DNA of 42,101 nucleotides, from the NCBI GenBank assembly GCA_030833205.1, contig JAURHS010000014.1:1-42101 (forward strand). Reading direction: 5' to 3'. This DNA comes from Prosthecobacter sp. Lineage in GTDB: Bacteria > Verrucomicrobiota > Verrucomicrobiia > Verrucomicrobiales > Verrucomicrobiaceae. Each line of letters starts with the position of its first letter. The stretch's first letter is position 1. The notes under the pieces were generated by a model. It searched no databases. It saw nothing but the letters and a program-made list of their open reading frames with translations, and was not told the origin of the DNA. Below, piece after piece: positions 7,005-15,892 of this stretch. Position numbers and translations under genes: made by a program.

Positions 7005-7508
7005 TCAGGGCGCTGTGGAGGACGGAGGCTCGAGAACGATGCGCAGCTTGCCCGTCGTTTTGCCCGCCTCACGAAGCGCATCAGCAAGACTGGGAGCGAC
7101 CTGAATTGGAGAGGCCGCAGAGGCCTCGCCATTCCCCGGGGCCGAGCCCCCCTGCAGGGCAGCCTTGAGGGCACCCTCCACCATCTGTCCGCAGTGAATT
7201 TTCATCGGTGGCAGGGCCCCAAGCGGGGCGCTGAGGTCCTGGGCGCTCATCGCCATGACCTCCTCGCGGGTCTTGCCCCGAATCATCTCGGTGGCCACGC
7301 TGGCCACGGCGATGGCGGTCTGGCAGCCGAAAGACTGGAAGCTTGCCTTGTCAATGACGCGGCGGCCGTCCTCGTCGCGGTACTTCAGCCACAAGCGCAC
7401 CATGTCGCCACAGTCCGCCGAGCCCACCGTGCCAACGGCATCGGCGTCAGGCATCTCCCCAAGATTGGTGGGGTTGGCCATCGCCTGCTCAAGCATCTTG
7501 TCCTGCAT
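7005..7508 (-). CDS. IscU/NifU-type iron-sulfur cluster scaffold protein
   Basis: 167 residues from ATG 7508. Residues 1-118 match the IscU/NifU N-terminal domain, on which iron-sulfur clusters are assembled before transfer to apoproteins. The motifs are NPTNLGEMPDADAVGTVGS, CGD (Cys33, Asp35), FGCQTAIA (Cys62) and KIHCGQM (Cys106): all three ligand cysteines and the conserved Asp are kept. A second in-frame Met at residue 5 is also possible as the start. Residues 119-167 form an Ala/Pro/Ser-rich tail absent from short IscU proteins and lacking the second cysteine pair expected of full NifU. No cysteine desulfurase gene lies in the window, so the sulfur donor must be encoded elsewhere. It is divergent from pgi across 132 bases. 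Confidence 0.88.
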   Translation of the reverse strand: MQDKMLEQAMANPTNLGEMPDADAVGTVGSADCGDMVRLWLKYRDEDGRRVIDKASFQSFGCQTAIAVASVATEMIRGKTREEVMAMSAQDLSAPLGALPPMKIHCGQMVEGALKAALQGGSAPGNGEASAASPIQVAPSLADALREAGKTTGKLRIVLEPPSSTAP

Positions 7509-7640
7509 GGCGGGAAGTGATGCCAGAAGACGGGGCTCTGGCAAGGGCGGCTTTGCGCCCGTTGGCAGAAGGCTGCGGGAAAAGCAGTCTGAAGCGCACA
7601 GCGGTTGCAAGCTGGCAGGGGTCATGCTTCTGGTGCACTC

Positions 7641-9227
7641 ATGGCCTCTTCGACCTGCCCCTCCCCAAACGCCTGGGATCACTTCAACCACTGGCACCTG
7701 CGCTACCCCAGCCTGGGTTTCAGCATGGACTGCAGCAAGATGGCTCTGGCTGAGGGCTTCCTCGAGGGCATGCAGGCTGCCGCCGAGACTGCCTTGAGCG
7801 ACATGCGGGCCCTGGAGGCCGGGGCAATCGCCAACCCCGACGAGGGCCGCATGGTTGGGCATTACTGGCTGCGCAACCCAGGGCTGGCGCCCTCCGGCCT
7901 GGCTGAGGTCATCAACGCCACGCTGGAGCAAAGTCTCAGTCTGGCCGCCTCGATTCGCGAGGGACGGCTCTGTGCAGCCAATGGGCGGCCCTTCACCCGC
8001 GTCTTGGTGGTTGGCATCGGTGGCTCGGCGCTGGGCCCGCAGTTGTTGGCTGATGCGCTGACCCCTGCACGACTGCCACTGGCGGTGGATTTTTTTGACA
8101 ATACCGACCCCGATGGCATCCAGCGCATTCTTGAACGCATCGGTGAAGAGCTGGCAACCACACTGACCGTGGTGATTTCCAAGTCGGGAGGCACCAAGGA
8201 AACGCGCAATGGCATGCTTGAGGCCGAAGCCGCTTACAAGGCTGAGGGGATTGCGTTTTCCCGGCACGCCGTGGCAGTCACTGGAGAGGGCAGCGAGCTG
8301 GACCGGCACGCCACCTCCCAACAATGGCTGGCAAGACTGCCCATGTGGGATTGGGTAGGCGGACGCACCAGCCTGATGAGCACAGTGGGCACTCTGGTGG
8401 CAGACCTCATCGGTGTGGATGTGCGTGGCCTGCTGCGTGGAGCCGCTGCAATGGATCAGGAAACCCGCAGTCGCCCCCCTGCCGAGAACGCCGCAATGCT
8501 GCTGGCCCTCATGTGGCACAGCGCAGGTCAGGGACGCGGGCTGAAGGACATGGTGGTGCTCCCCTACAAAGACCGCCTGATGCTGTTCTCCAAGTACCTG
8601 CAGCAACTGGTGATGGAGTCGCTGGGCAAGGAACATGATCTGCAGGGGCGCGTGGTCAATCAAGGCCTTGCGGTCTACGGCAACAAGGGTTCCACCGACC
8701 AACACGCCTATGTGCAGCAACTGCGCGATGGCGTTGACAATTTTTTTGTCACCTTCATTGAGGTCTTGCGCTCCAGCGAGGGGCGTGGGCTTCAGGTGGA
8801 TCCTGGCCTGGACAGCGGCGACTATCTGCAGGGCTTTCTGCGCGGAACTCGGCGCGCCCTCAGCGAGAAAGGGCGGCAGTCCATCACGCTGAGCCTGGAG
8901 CAATTTGACGCCTTTGGCCTGGGCATGCTCATTGCCTTGTTCGAACGGGCCGTGGGCTTTTATGCCAGCATCGTTGGCGTCAATGCCTACCATCAACCAG
9001 GAGTCGAGGCGGGCAAACTCGCCGCGGGAACCTTTCTCAAGCGCCTGCTCGCCGTTGAGGCTTGGCTGCCAACCCAACCCGCAAGCGCCGAGGAGGCAGC
9101 CAAGGCACTCGGCCTCGAGGACATCGAGGAAGTTTGGTGCATCCTGCGTCATCTCGCTGCCAACGGCCGAGCCTGCCTGCAAGCCGGTCTCACGCCGAAA
9201 CAGGATCGTTTCAACCGTGCATCCTAA
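7641..9227 (+). CDS. pgi: glucose-6-phosphate isomerase
   Basis: 528 residues from ATG 7641. It interconverts glucose 6-phosphate and fructose 6-phosphate in glycolysis and gluconeogenesis. The sugar-phosphate-binding (SIS) features are clear: [12 protein letters not shown] (123-134) and SKSGGTKET (180-188). Further on come the isomerase segment [20 protein letters not shown], followed directly by [15 protein letters not shown] with the active-site His, and the lysine-containing [10 protein letters not shown] segment. The length suits the shorter bacterial PGI group. An upstream in-frame start at 7605 would only add a nondescript leader. A small membrane protein gene follows after 74 bases. 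Confidence 0.95.
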   Translation: MASSTCPSPNAWDHFNHWHLRYPSLGFSMDCSKMALAEGFLEGMQAAAETALSDMRALEAGAIANPDEGRMVGHYWLRNPGLAPSGLAEVINATLEQSLSLAASIREGRLCAANGRPFTRVLVVGIGGSALGPQLLADALTPARLPLAVDFFDNTDPDGIQRILERIGEELATTLTVVISKSGGTKETRNGMLEAEAAYKAEGIAFSRHAVAVTGEGSELDRHATSQQWLARLPMWDWVGGRTSLMSTVGTLVADLIGVDVRGLLRGAAAMDQETRSRPPAENAAMLLALMWHSAGQGRGLKDMVVLPYKDRLMLFSKYLQQLVMESLGKEHDLQGRVVNQGLAVYGNKGSTDQHAYVQQLRDGVDNFFVTFIEVLRSSEGRGLQVDPGLDSGDYLQGFLRGTRRALSEKGRQSITLSLEQFDAFGLGMLIALFERAVGFYASIVGVNAYHQPGVEAGKLAAGTFLKRLLAVEAWLPTQPASAEEAAKALGLEDIEEVWCILRHLAANGRACLQAGLTPKQDRFNRAS

Positions 9228-9301
9228 CCATTCCGAGACGCGACCATTGGAACTTGAATTCCCTGGAAAACGCCTCGAGCTTTCAGCCCCCTTCAGCCTG
9301 C

Positions 9302-9661
9302 ATGGATGATGTCCCCCTGAGTTCTCAAATCCTCTGCGTACTGCTGACGGGCTTGTTTGTGCTGAGCTTCAATGTCGCTCGAAACCCCCGCAAATGGCGC
9401 CGGCTTTATCAGGCCCGTTGGGCGGCTGGACAGGATTTCTCCATCAATCGCAACAAGGCACTCGATGAAATGCTGCGCACCAGGGGCCTGCTGGTCGCCA
9501 TGCTGTTTTTGTTGGCCGCAGTGGTGGTCTTCGTGACCATGCTCACCCATGCCTCGCGGCAGCGGCAAGCCAGCATGACCCGCGAAGACTGGAACCACTT
9601 CAACGAGCAAAAGCGCATCGAGAAACGCTCTCCGGCCAAGGGCAACAGCGGCATTTATTGA
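9302..9661 (+). CDS. small two-helix membrane protein
   Basis: 119 residues starting at ATG 9302. Two hydrophobic segments (about 8-25 and 62-82) flank a basic, mostly polar loop (NPRKWRRLYQARW ... INRNKALDEMLRTR), and a charged tail follows. The positive loop suggests both termini are outside if the positive-inside rule holds. No family is recognised. It lies between pgi and the nucleoside transporter gene on the same strand. The open frame extends upstream to 9062, but that part overlaps the 3' end of pgi and is a shadow. Confidence 0.65.
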   Translation: MDDVPLSSQILCVLLTGLFVLSFNVARNPRKWRRLYQARWAAGQDFSINRNKALDEMLRTRGLLVAMLFLLAAVVVFVTMLTHASRQRQASMTREDWNHFNEQKRIEKRSPAKGNSGIY

Positions 9662-9718
9662 TCCCGCTCGGGAAATTCCCTGAATCATCCCCGCTGCCCT
9701 GCCCGTTGTCTTTAGCAC

Positions 9719-10963
9719 ATGGCTGCCACCTTTCAGGGAATCATCGGCTTGTGCGCGCTGCTGCTGCTGGCCTGGATGTTCTCGGAACAGCGCCGCTCCT
9801 TCCCCTGGCGCAGTGTCTTGGGCGGCCTTCTGCTGCAACTGGGGCTGGCCTGGCTTCTGCTGCGAACCGCCGTCGGTGCCGATCTGTTTGCCGCCACCGA
9901 CGCCGCATTTCGCAAACTTCTCTCCTTTGCTGGCGAGGGAACGGCCCTGGTCTTTGGCCCGATCGCCAATGAGCAGCTTCTCAAGGAAAAATGGGGGCCT
10001 GCCAATGGCTTTGTCTTTGCCGTCTCCATCACCGGAACCATTGTGCTGATCTCAGCCCTCAGCAGCCTGCTTTACCACTGGGGCCTATTGCAACGAGTGG
10101 TGCGAATGCTGGCCGTGGTGATGCGCCGGGTCATGGGCACCAGTGGCAGTGAAAGTCTGGCGGCAGCGGCCAACATCTTCATGGGCCAAACCGAGGCGCC
10201 CCTGGTGATCAAGCCCTACCTTCCCTCGATGAGCCGCAGTGAGTTGATGGCGCTGATGGTCACCGGCATGGCCACCATCGCAGGAGGTGTGCTCGCCGCC
10301 TATGTGCAGTTCGGCATCAGCGCCTCGCATCTGCTCTGCGCCTCAGTGATGAGCGCGCCGGCGGCATTGATGTTTTCCAAAATCGTCGTCCCCCCAGGCC
10401 GCGAAGACACCCCATCGGCGGGGACGCAAACCGTCGAAAGCACCTGCATCAACAGCATGGACGCCATTTGCCATGGTGCCGCCGACGGAATGCAATTGGC
10501 GATTCGTGTGATGGCGATGGTCATGGCGCTGATGGCCCTGGTGGCCTTGGGCAACGCCCTGCTCGGCGGCCTTCTCGCCGCAGTCGGTCTGCCCCTGGAG
10601 CAACCCCTGCAAACCCTGCTGGGCTGGACTCAGGCGCCAATGGCCTGGCTCATGGGGGTGCCCTGGCAGGATTGCCAATCCATCGGCAGCCTGCTCGGCG
10701 AGCGCATTGTGCTCAACGAGTTCATCGCCTACCTCAAGCTCAGCCAGGCCGCAGATCTGCAGCCCCGCAGCGTGGTGATCGCCACCTACGCTTTGTGCGG
10801 ATTTGCCAATCTCGGCAGCATCGCCATCCAAATCGGCGGCATCGGCGCACTGGCCCCGCAACGCCGTGCTGAACTCGCGCAATTGGGCCTGCGCGCCATG
10901 ATCGCGGGCCTGCTGGCCTGCTACAGCACGGCCTGCATCGCCGGCCTGATGTCACGCGCCTGA
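9719..10963 (+). CDS. NupC-type concentrative nucleoside transporter
   Basis: 414 residues, multi-spanning. It belongs to the CNT (NupC) family, which imports nucleosides using a proton or sodium gradient. Family signatures are present in order: GPIANEQ (about 80-86), GTSGSESLAAAANIF (140-154) followed by MGQTEAP, the segment LPSMSRSELMALMVTGMATI, then the second half with GERIVLNEFIAY and CGFANLGSIAIQIGGIGAL near the end. The last part is the most conserved core of the family. Substrate range and coupling ion cannot be read off. A purine nucleoside phosphorylase gene further along (39858) would provide the intracellular next step. It is followed by rlmN six bases later, probably one transcript. 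Confidence 0.92.
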   Translation: MAATFQGIIGLCALLLLAWMFSEQRRSFPWRSVLGGLLLQLGLAWLLLRTAVGADLFAATDAAFRKLLSFAGEGTALVFGPIANEQLLKEKWGPANGFVFAVSITGTIVLISALSSLLYHWGLLQRVVRMLAVVMRRVMGTSGSESLAAAANIFMGQTEAPLVIKPYLPSMSRSELMALMVTGMATIAGGVLAAYVQFGISASHLLCASVMSAPAALMFSKIVVPPGREDTPSAGTQTVESTCINSMDAICHGAADGMQLAIRVMAMVMALMALVALGNALLGGLLAAVGLPLEQPLQTLLGWTQAPMAWLMGVPWQDCQSIGSLLGERIVLNEFIAYLKLSQAADLQPRSVVIATYALCGFANLGSIAIQIGGIGALAPQRRAELAQLGLRAMIAGLLACYSTACIAGLMSRA

Positions 10964-10969
10964 GCCGTC

Positions 10970-12082
10970 ATGCCCCTGCCCTCTGCATTGAACCTGTTGG
11001 AATTGAGCTTCAAGGACCTGGAGGTCCTGCTCGTTGAGCAGGGGCTTCGCCCTGCCCATGCCAAACCGCTTTTTCAAGCCATGCACCACCGCGCCTCGGC
11101 CAACCTCAAGGGCGACGAAGGCGGAAACTTCCCAGCACCTTTGCAACGCTGGCTCGAAGCAAACCTGGGTGGCAGATTGCGGCACGATGTGCTCATGCCC
11201 CGCCAGGGGCAGGTCAGCGGCGATGCGCTGGCGCAAAAGCATCTCCTAGCCCTTGAGGACGGCCAGGAAATTGAAACCGTGCTGATGACCTATGCCCAAC
11301 GCCACACCGTCTGCGTGAGCACCCAGGTGGGCTGCGCCATGGGTTGCGTGTTTTGCGCCACCGGCCAAATGGGCTTTGTGAGGCATCTGCGCGCTGGTGA
11401 AATCCTGGCTCAAGTGCATCTGGCGCGGCGCCTTCTCGCCACTCAAGGTCAGCGCCTGCGCAATGTGGTCTTTATGGGCATGGGCGAGCCGCTGCACAAT
11501 TACGACGAGGTAATCAAGGCTCTTCACCTGCTGCTGGAAACCCGCGGTGCCAACCTCGGCGCAGAGCACATTTCCATCAGCACGGTGGGCGTGGTTCCCG
11601 GCATTCTGCGACTGGCACGCGAACGCCAGCCCTGCAATCTGGCGGTAAGCCTGCATGGCAGCAGCGAGGAAGAACGCGCCAAGCTCATTCCCGTCAATCA
11701 ACGCTGGCCGCTAAGCGAACTGATGGCAGCCTGTCGGCAATACCAACAGCTCACTGGCAAACGCATCTTTTTTGCCTGGACCCTGATCGAGGGCATCAAC
11801 GACCACCCCGAGCAGGCGCAACGCCTGATTGCCTTGCTGCGCGGCATTGACGCGCATGTCAATCTCATCCCGCTGAATGAAACGGCGGGTTATCAGGGGC
11901 GGGAGAGCGCTGAGGACTCCTGCAGTCGCTTTCACCGCCTGATCCAACAGGCCGGCATTGCCTGCACCATCCGCCAACGCCGCGGCATTGATGTGGCAGC
12001 GGGTTGCGGGCAACTCAAGGCACAGCGCCGGCCGCGGCAGCGCGCGGAACCCCAGCAGGGCGAGGAGCCCATCGCGGGCTAG
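10970..12082 (+). CDS. rlmN: RlmN-family radical SAM rRNA/tRNA (adenine-C2) methyltransferase
   Basis: 370 residues. It methylates C2 of A2503 in 23S rRNA (and A37 in some tRNAs) by radical SAM chemistry. The cluster-binding motif is CAMGCVFC with Cys122, Cys126 and Cys129. The two further catalytic cysteines of the RlmN/Cfr mechanism appear as Cys115 (in HTVCVSTQVG) and Cys346 (in VAAGCGQL). The SAM-binding segment FMGMGEPLHNY, the segment STVGVVPGI and VSLHGSSEEERAKLIPVN are all in place. The variants VSLHGSS and FAWTLIEGIND differ from the commonest RlmN forms, so a Cfr-like subgroup cannot be fully excluded. Its stop overlaps the convergent lpxA stop by four bases. Confidence 0.93.
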   Translation: MPLPSALNLLELSFKDLEVLLVEQGLRPAHAKPLFQAMHHRASANLKGDEGGNFPAPLQRWLEANLGGRLRHDVLMPRQGQVSGDALAQKHLLALEDGQEIETVLMTYAQRHTVCVSTQVGCAMGCVFCATGQMGFVRHLRAGEILAQVHLARRLLATQGQRLRNVVFMGMGEPLHNYDEVIKALHLLLETRGANLGAEHISISTVGVVPGILRLARERQPCNLAVSLHGSSEEERAKLIPVNQRWPLSELMAACRQYQQLTGKRIFFAWTLIEGINDHPEQAQRLIALLRGIDAHVNLIPLNETAGYQGRESAEDSCSRFHRLIQQAGIACTIRQRRGIDVAAGCGQLKAQRRPRQRAEPQQGEEPIAG

Positions 12083-12879
12083 TCCTCAGTCTGCGCGCCA
12101 CCGCGCCAAGGGCAGATGCCGCGCTTGGAAGGCTGCGCCACAAAGTCCAACAGACGGGCCACCGGCTCGCAGGCTGGGGGCTGCAATCGAGCCTGACGCA
12201 ACGCGTCAGAGAGATTGAGCCCGCTGCAAAACAGTTGCTTGAAGGCCGAACGCAACGCGCTGCGCGCCGCGGCATCCACACCAGCACGGCGCAGGCCCAC
12301 GACATTGAGGCCGGTGAGGCGATTGGTGCGCATGGCTGCACAGAAATGTGGGATGTCCTTGCCGAAGCTGCCGTTGCCCTGAATCACGCAACCATCGCCA
12401 ATGCGTAAAAACTGATGAAACACCGCACCGCCGCCAATGAAGGTGCCATTGCCAACCACGATATGCCCGGCAAGCAGGCAGGCGTTGGCCAGAATGTTGC
12501 GATCACCAAGCACGACATCATGAGCAAGATGCGCTCCAACCATCAGAAAATTGCCCTCGCCCAAGCGCGTGGCCGAGCCCGGTTTACTGCCGCGATGAAT
12601 GGTGACATGCTCGCGCAGCACATTGCGTGGCCCCATCACCACGGAACTTTCAGTGGAGGGGTCGAAGTGCAGGTCCTGAGGCGCCCCACCCACCACCGCT
12701 CCCTGGCCAATGACGCACTCCTCACCGATCTCCACTCGGCCCAAAATCTGAGCATGGCCCAACACCCGCACCCCGGCAGCCAACACCGCTGGCCCGTCAA
12801 TGATGACATAGGGACCGATCTCCACGCTGGGATGCAGCTCGGCACGGGGATCAATGATGGCCGTGGGATGAATGGGCAT
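12079..12879 (-). CDS. lpxA: acyl-ACP--UDP-N-acetylglucosamine O-acyltransferase
   Basis: 266 residues from ATG 12879. It carries out the first step of lipid A synthesis, transferring a 3-hydroxyacyl chain to UDP-GlcNAc. The protein opens with hexapeptide repeats of a left-handed beta-helix (IHPTAIIDPRAELHPSVEIG). It has the substrate-contact stretch GGAPQDLHF and the catalytic segment NFLMVGAHLAHD with His120 as the expected general base. A C-terminal helical region starts at NVVGLRRAGV. An upstream in-frame ATG (12918) adds an unconvincing Gly-rich leader. It lies 69 bases downstream of a lipoprotein gene on the same strand. Its presence argues for a lipopolysaccharide-type outer membrane. 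Confidence 0.95.
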   Translation of the reverse strand: MPIHPTAIIDPRAELHPSVEIGPYVIIDGPAVLAAGVRVLGHAQILGRVEIGEECVIGQGAVVGGAPQDLHFDPSTESSVVMGPRNVLREHVTIHRGSKPGSATRLGEGNFLMVGAHLAHDVVLGDRNILANACLLAGHIVVGNGTFIGGGAVFHQFLRIGDGCVIQGNGSFGKDIPHFCAAMRTNRLTGLNVVGLRRAGVDAAARSALRSAFKQLFCSGLNLSDALRQARLQPPACEPVARLLDFVAQPSKRGICPWRGGAQTED

Positions 12880-12948
12880 GGCCACCGATAGCGCCAAGCC
12901 ACCCCCACCCGCAAACACATTCCGCTGCGCTCAGAGGCCCCTGCCACC

Positions 12949-13611
12949 CTACTCCTCGGGAACGCGCAGCAGTTGCAGAGCCCGTTTTCGCTCCAAGCCC
13001 GGCGGACTGGGCTGAGGGCTGGTCTTGGCAGCAGCCGATGGGCTAGAGGCTTTGCCCTTGATTGAACCCGGGCTTCGGGGCGTTTTGGGCTTCTCTTGAC
13101 CAGTTTGGGATCGGTCCCTGGAGCGCTTGACCTCGGAGGATTCAGACCCGCGCTCCGCCGATGAGCCAGTCGCCCCGTTGGGTGCTTCAACTTGCGGCCC
13201 CGCCTTGAGACGGCTCACCGGGCCGCGGGGCAACACCTCGCCACCTTCGATGCGAACCTCGGCGCGCGGCGAGTCACGCAAAACCCACAGATTTTGGTCC
13301 TTGAGCACCACACCGCGTTCGCGCAGCATTGCCGAGTCTTCGCCAAGCTCAATGCCGTCGGCCAAGGCTCGCAAGACTGGCTCGCCATCCCGCACCAGAA
13401 CCGCTCCACCAGAGGCTCGAAGCCCCCTCCGACCCTGGTCATCCGTGAAGCTGCGGATGCGGATGCCGTAAAGCCTGAAGTCGCCAAGGCGCATGGGTTT
13501 GCCATAGACTGAGCGAAGCTGGGAATCGCTGGCCCCGAGCTCCCAGGCGCGGGGTGCCTCGCAGCCCACCAGAAGCAGGCCCAAAAGACCAATCAAAAAG
13601 CGGACAATCAT
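12949..13611 (-). CDS. putative lipoprotein, possibly LptA/LptC-like
   Basis: About 220 residues from ATG 13611 (an ATG at 13626 adds five). A lipoprotein signal is plain: MIVRFLIGLLGLLLVGC, with a lipobox LVGC. The middle (LGDFRLYGIRIRSF ... ASGGAVLVRDGE ... IELGEDSAMLRERGVVL) alternates short strands and turns in a way that recalls the beta-jellyroll of LptA/LptC lipopolysaccharide transport proteins, and the gene precedes lpxA. That assignment is an inference only. The last ~90 residues are Ser/Pro/Lys/Gly-rich low complexity, probably disordered. It is divergent from the secreted protein gene at 13690. Confidence 0.6.
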   Translation of the reverse strand: MIVRFLIGLLGLLLVGCEAPRAWELGASDSQLRSVYGKPMRLGDFRLYGIRIRSFTDDQGRRGLRASGGAVLVRDGEPVLRALADGIELGEDSAMLRERGVVLKDQNLWVLRDSPRAEVRIEGGEVLPRGPVSRLKAGPQVEAPNGATGSSAERGSESSEVKRSRDRSQTGQEKPKTPRSPGSIKGKASSPSAAAKTSPQPSPPGLERKRALQLLRVPEE

Positions 13612-13689
13612 GGTAGTCCAAAGCATCGCCGCAGATGGGGCATGGACGCAACTTCTGAATTGGAGTAAAAAACACTCCCATCCTCTCTC

Positions 13690-14751
13690 ATGAAAGCTGT
13701 TTTGGTTCTGTTGTTGATTCGCGCTGCGCTTGCCGACGCCCAGACCACGAACTCATCACAAGCCGCTCACGGCGAGCATTACTTCGATGAAACCACTCAG
13801 CGGCACCTGCGGCTCAACGCCAGGAACGGCGGAATCGCGCTTGAGGTCCGCTTTGCCGATGCCCCGGGCTCACAAAACTTCTGGCGCGGCAGCGGCAGCA
13901 TCAGCGGGCGCGAGCTGCACTTCGCCGCCGATGTTGGGGAAGGCCAGGACCGAGGCACCTTCTTTACCGCGGAGCTTGGACTCTCCAAGATCCGCATTGG
14001 CTTCAAGGAAGGCCAGCGCAATCCCCAGGATGCGGGCATCAGCGGCATGTATCGCAGCATCAGCAGTGCCAAACGAGCCCAGCTTGCCAGTCGTGAGCTC
14101 AAGGCCACGCAGGAGCGGCTTGCCAGCGCGCAAAAAATGGCCGCCAAATCCTGGAGCGGCGGTGATCGCGAGGTCATTGGCCTTTGGAGACAACAATGGC
14201 CGTCCATGCAACAGGCCGCCCTGCGCGCGCTGGGCCTCAAGGTGTCCACGCCAAGCGACGCAGGATCAGCCGCAGCCAACCCAGATGCCAATGCGCCCAA
14301 GCCCAACCCCGATGATGCCATCGCCGCCAATCTGGCGCTGGCCCAGATCACCTCGGCTGCCGCTGCGTTTTTTGAAACCCCCACCGACAACGCCCTGCCC
14401 GGACCCTGGGATGGCCAGTACAACGATTTTTTTGGAGGCTCAGCCAGCCTGCAACTGGGCAAGGACGGCCGCCTGCGCGTGACGCTCAGCAGCGCGCGTG
14501 AGCCGGGACAGGAGGCCTCAAGCATTGACGCCACGGTGCCTGCAAGCGCCGTGCGATCCTCTGACAAGAACCGTCCCACGGCCGAATTCATCTTCAAGGA
14601 CGCTGAGTCAGCCACGGCGCGCAAGCCTGCACAATTCAAGCTGCGGCGCCTGGGGCGTTTTCTCCACATCGAATCCTTGGGCGGTGAGTTGTACGCTGGG
14701 GCGGGATGGTTTGACGGCTTTTACCGTGGCATGGCTCTGCCCCCGCCCTGA
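13690..14751 (+). CDS. secreted protein of unknown function
   Basis: 353 residues. An N-terminal hydrophobic stretch (MKAVLVLLLIRAALADA) looks like a short signal peptide with a cleavage site near ADAQ. The mature protein has two similar beta-rich parts. An N-terminal one (about 30-120) reads GIALEVRFADAPGS, FWRGSGSISGRELHFAAD. A C-terminal one (about 235-353) reads GPWDGQYNDFFGGSASLQLG, RLRVTLSSARE. They are joined by a charged helical and Asn/Pro-rich linker. The parallel pattern suggests an internal duplication. No family is recognised. A small hairpin (GGAGT ... ACTCC, 13662-13678) lies just before the gene. Confidence 0.6.
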   Translation: MKAVLVLLLIRAALADAQTTNSSQAAHGEHYFDETTQRHLRLNARNGGIALEVRFADAPGSQNFWRGSGSISGRELHFAADVGEGQDRGTFFTAELGLSKIRIGFKEGQRNPQDAGISGMYRSISSAKRAQLASRELKATQERLASAQKMAAKSWSGGDREVIGLWRQQWPSMQQAALRALGLKVSTPSDAGSAAANPDANAPKPNPDDAIAANLALAQITSAAAAFFETPTDNALPGPWDGQYNDFFGGSASLQLGKDGRLRVTLSSAREPGQEASSIDATVPASAVRSSDKNRPTAEFIFKDAESATARKPAQFKLRRLGRFLHIESLGGELYAGAGWFDGFYRGMALPPP

Positions 14752-14777
14752 ATCACCGATCGTCAGACCAGGCAGGA

Positions 14778-15449
14778 TCAAGGCAGGGCCTGCAGCTCAT
14801 GGCCCTCGAGCCCAGCCACGGCAGACACCGCCTGCTCCCATTGCGGCGGCTCACTGGCCGCCCCTGGCATGCTGCGCGTGCCCATCAGCCACTCCAGACG
14901 CAGCGCCTCACCAAGCAAGGCCACCCAACTCATCGAGTAAGCCGAGCCAATCGCCGCCCAAACCACCAGCCAATGCCCTGGCGTCTGGCCCTGCTCGATG
15001 GCCTCACGCAAACGCCCCAACAACCCCAGATGCAAAGCACCACGCGACCCCTGCGCAGCGAGATGGCCGGCGCGCAGACTGCGTTGCGAAAGCCCATTCT
15101 CAAAGGCCAGGGCCTGATCGGCGGCCATCAATCCGGCCAAATCACGAGCCTGCGCCAATCGCCAAAGAGGCCGCAATTGCGCCACCATGATCGGCCACTG
15201 CTGCGCCAAAAAAACCTGCCACTGTCGCTGCAACTGCGCAGCGTTCATGTCAGAGGGCACCTGCCAATGCAGACAATCACAGCGCCGGCGCACACTGCGC
15301 AGCAACACCCCACAGACCCAATGCAGATCGCGGCTCCAAGCCCCAAGGCTCTGCGACTCTGTCTCCCCATGCTGACCCAACAGCGTCAGGGCAGCCCGGG
15401 GCTCAGCTGCCTTTGGCAGCCCAACGGAGCGTTGCACCTCATCGCGCAT
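14778..15449 (-). CDS. helical protein of unknown function
   Basis: 223 residues, mostly amphipathic helix, with few charged surface repeats and no signal peptide or clear membrane span. The segments QRQWQVFLAQQWPIMVAQL, RDLAGLMAADQALAFENGLS and SYSMSWVALLGEALRLEWL-like stretches suggest an all-helical bundle. A faint similarity in layout to UreF-type urease accessory proteins (helical, with a Ser-Arg-rich mid segment) was considered but no signature is present and no urease gene is nearby. The gene is divergent from the YkgJ-like gene (40 bases) and convergent with the secreted protein gene (27 bases). The reading frame shows normal codon use for the region. Confidence 0.55.
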   Translation of the reverse strand: MRDEVQRSVGLPKAAEPRAALTLLGQHGETESQSLGAWSRDLHWVCGVLLRSVRRRCDCLHWQVPSDMNAAQLQRQWQVFLAQQWPIMVAQLRPLWRLAQARDLAGLMAADQALAFENGLSQRSLRAGHLAAQGSRGALHLGLLGRLREAIEQGQTPGHWLVVWAAIGSAYSMSWVALLGEALRLEWLMGTRSMPGAASEPPQWEQAVSAVAGLEGHELQALP

Positions 15450-15489
15450 GGCGCATCATAGGGAAGCCGCCACAGCGCGCCACTGCAAA

Positions 15490-15876
15490 ATGTCCACTCC
15501 TTCCCTGCCCTCGCGCCCCTGGTACGCCTGCCAGCGTTGCGGCAATTGCTGCCGCTGGCCTGGAGATGTGCGCGTCAACGACGCCGAGATCAACGCCATC
15601 GCCGCGCACCTGAAGATGACACGCGAGTCCTTTGTTGATCAATGCACCAGGCTCAATGCCAATCGCACCGGGCTTTCCATCATCGACAAGCCCAATGGCG
15701 AGTGCCTCTTTTTGGAGGGCAAGAATCACTGCCGCATTCAGGCCGTCAAACCTGCGCAGTGCTCGGGCTTTCCCAACCTTTGGAACTTCGATGGCTGGCG
15801 GGACAAGTGTGAGGCGGTTGAACTCGACCCGCAGGCAAGCGCCCAACGCTGGCAGGCCATGGCGCCGCCGCCCTGA
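15490..15876 (+). CDS. YkgJ-family cysteine-cluster protein
   Basis: 128 residues from ATG 15490. It shows the CxxCxxCC cluster of the YkgJ family (Cys14, Cys17, Cys20, Cys21 in CQRCGNCC). Further cysteines are Cys72 (GECLFL), Cys81 (NHCRIQ), Cys91 (AQCSGFPNLW) and Cys107 (DKCEAVEL), the usual set of eight thought to bind zinc or an iron-sulfur cluster. The biochemical role of the family is not established. An upstream in-frame start at 15448 would overlap the divergent gene's start and lacks family similarity. It is a single gene, convergent with hrpB at 17 bases. Confidence 0.85.
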   Translation: MSTPSLPSRPWYACQRCGNCCRWPGDVRVNDAEINAIAAHLKMTRESFVDQCTRLNANRTGLSIIDKPNGECLFLEGKNHCRIQAVKPAQCSGFPNLWNFDGWRDKCEAVELDPQASAQRWQAMAPPP

Positions 15877-15892
15877 GAGTCTGGCCGCCAAA

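Noticed and set aside
7509..9182. Upstream extension of the IscU-like frame across pgi
   Set aside because: It is antisense to pgi, and the IscU family begins at 7508.
14778..15449. ureF urease accessory gene
   Set aside because: Only a general helical likeness; no signature motif and no urease genes nearby.
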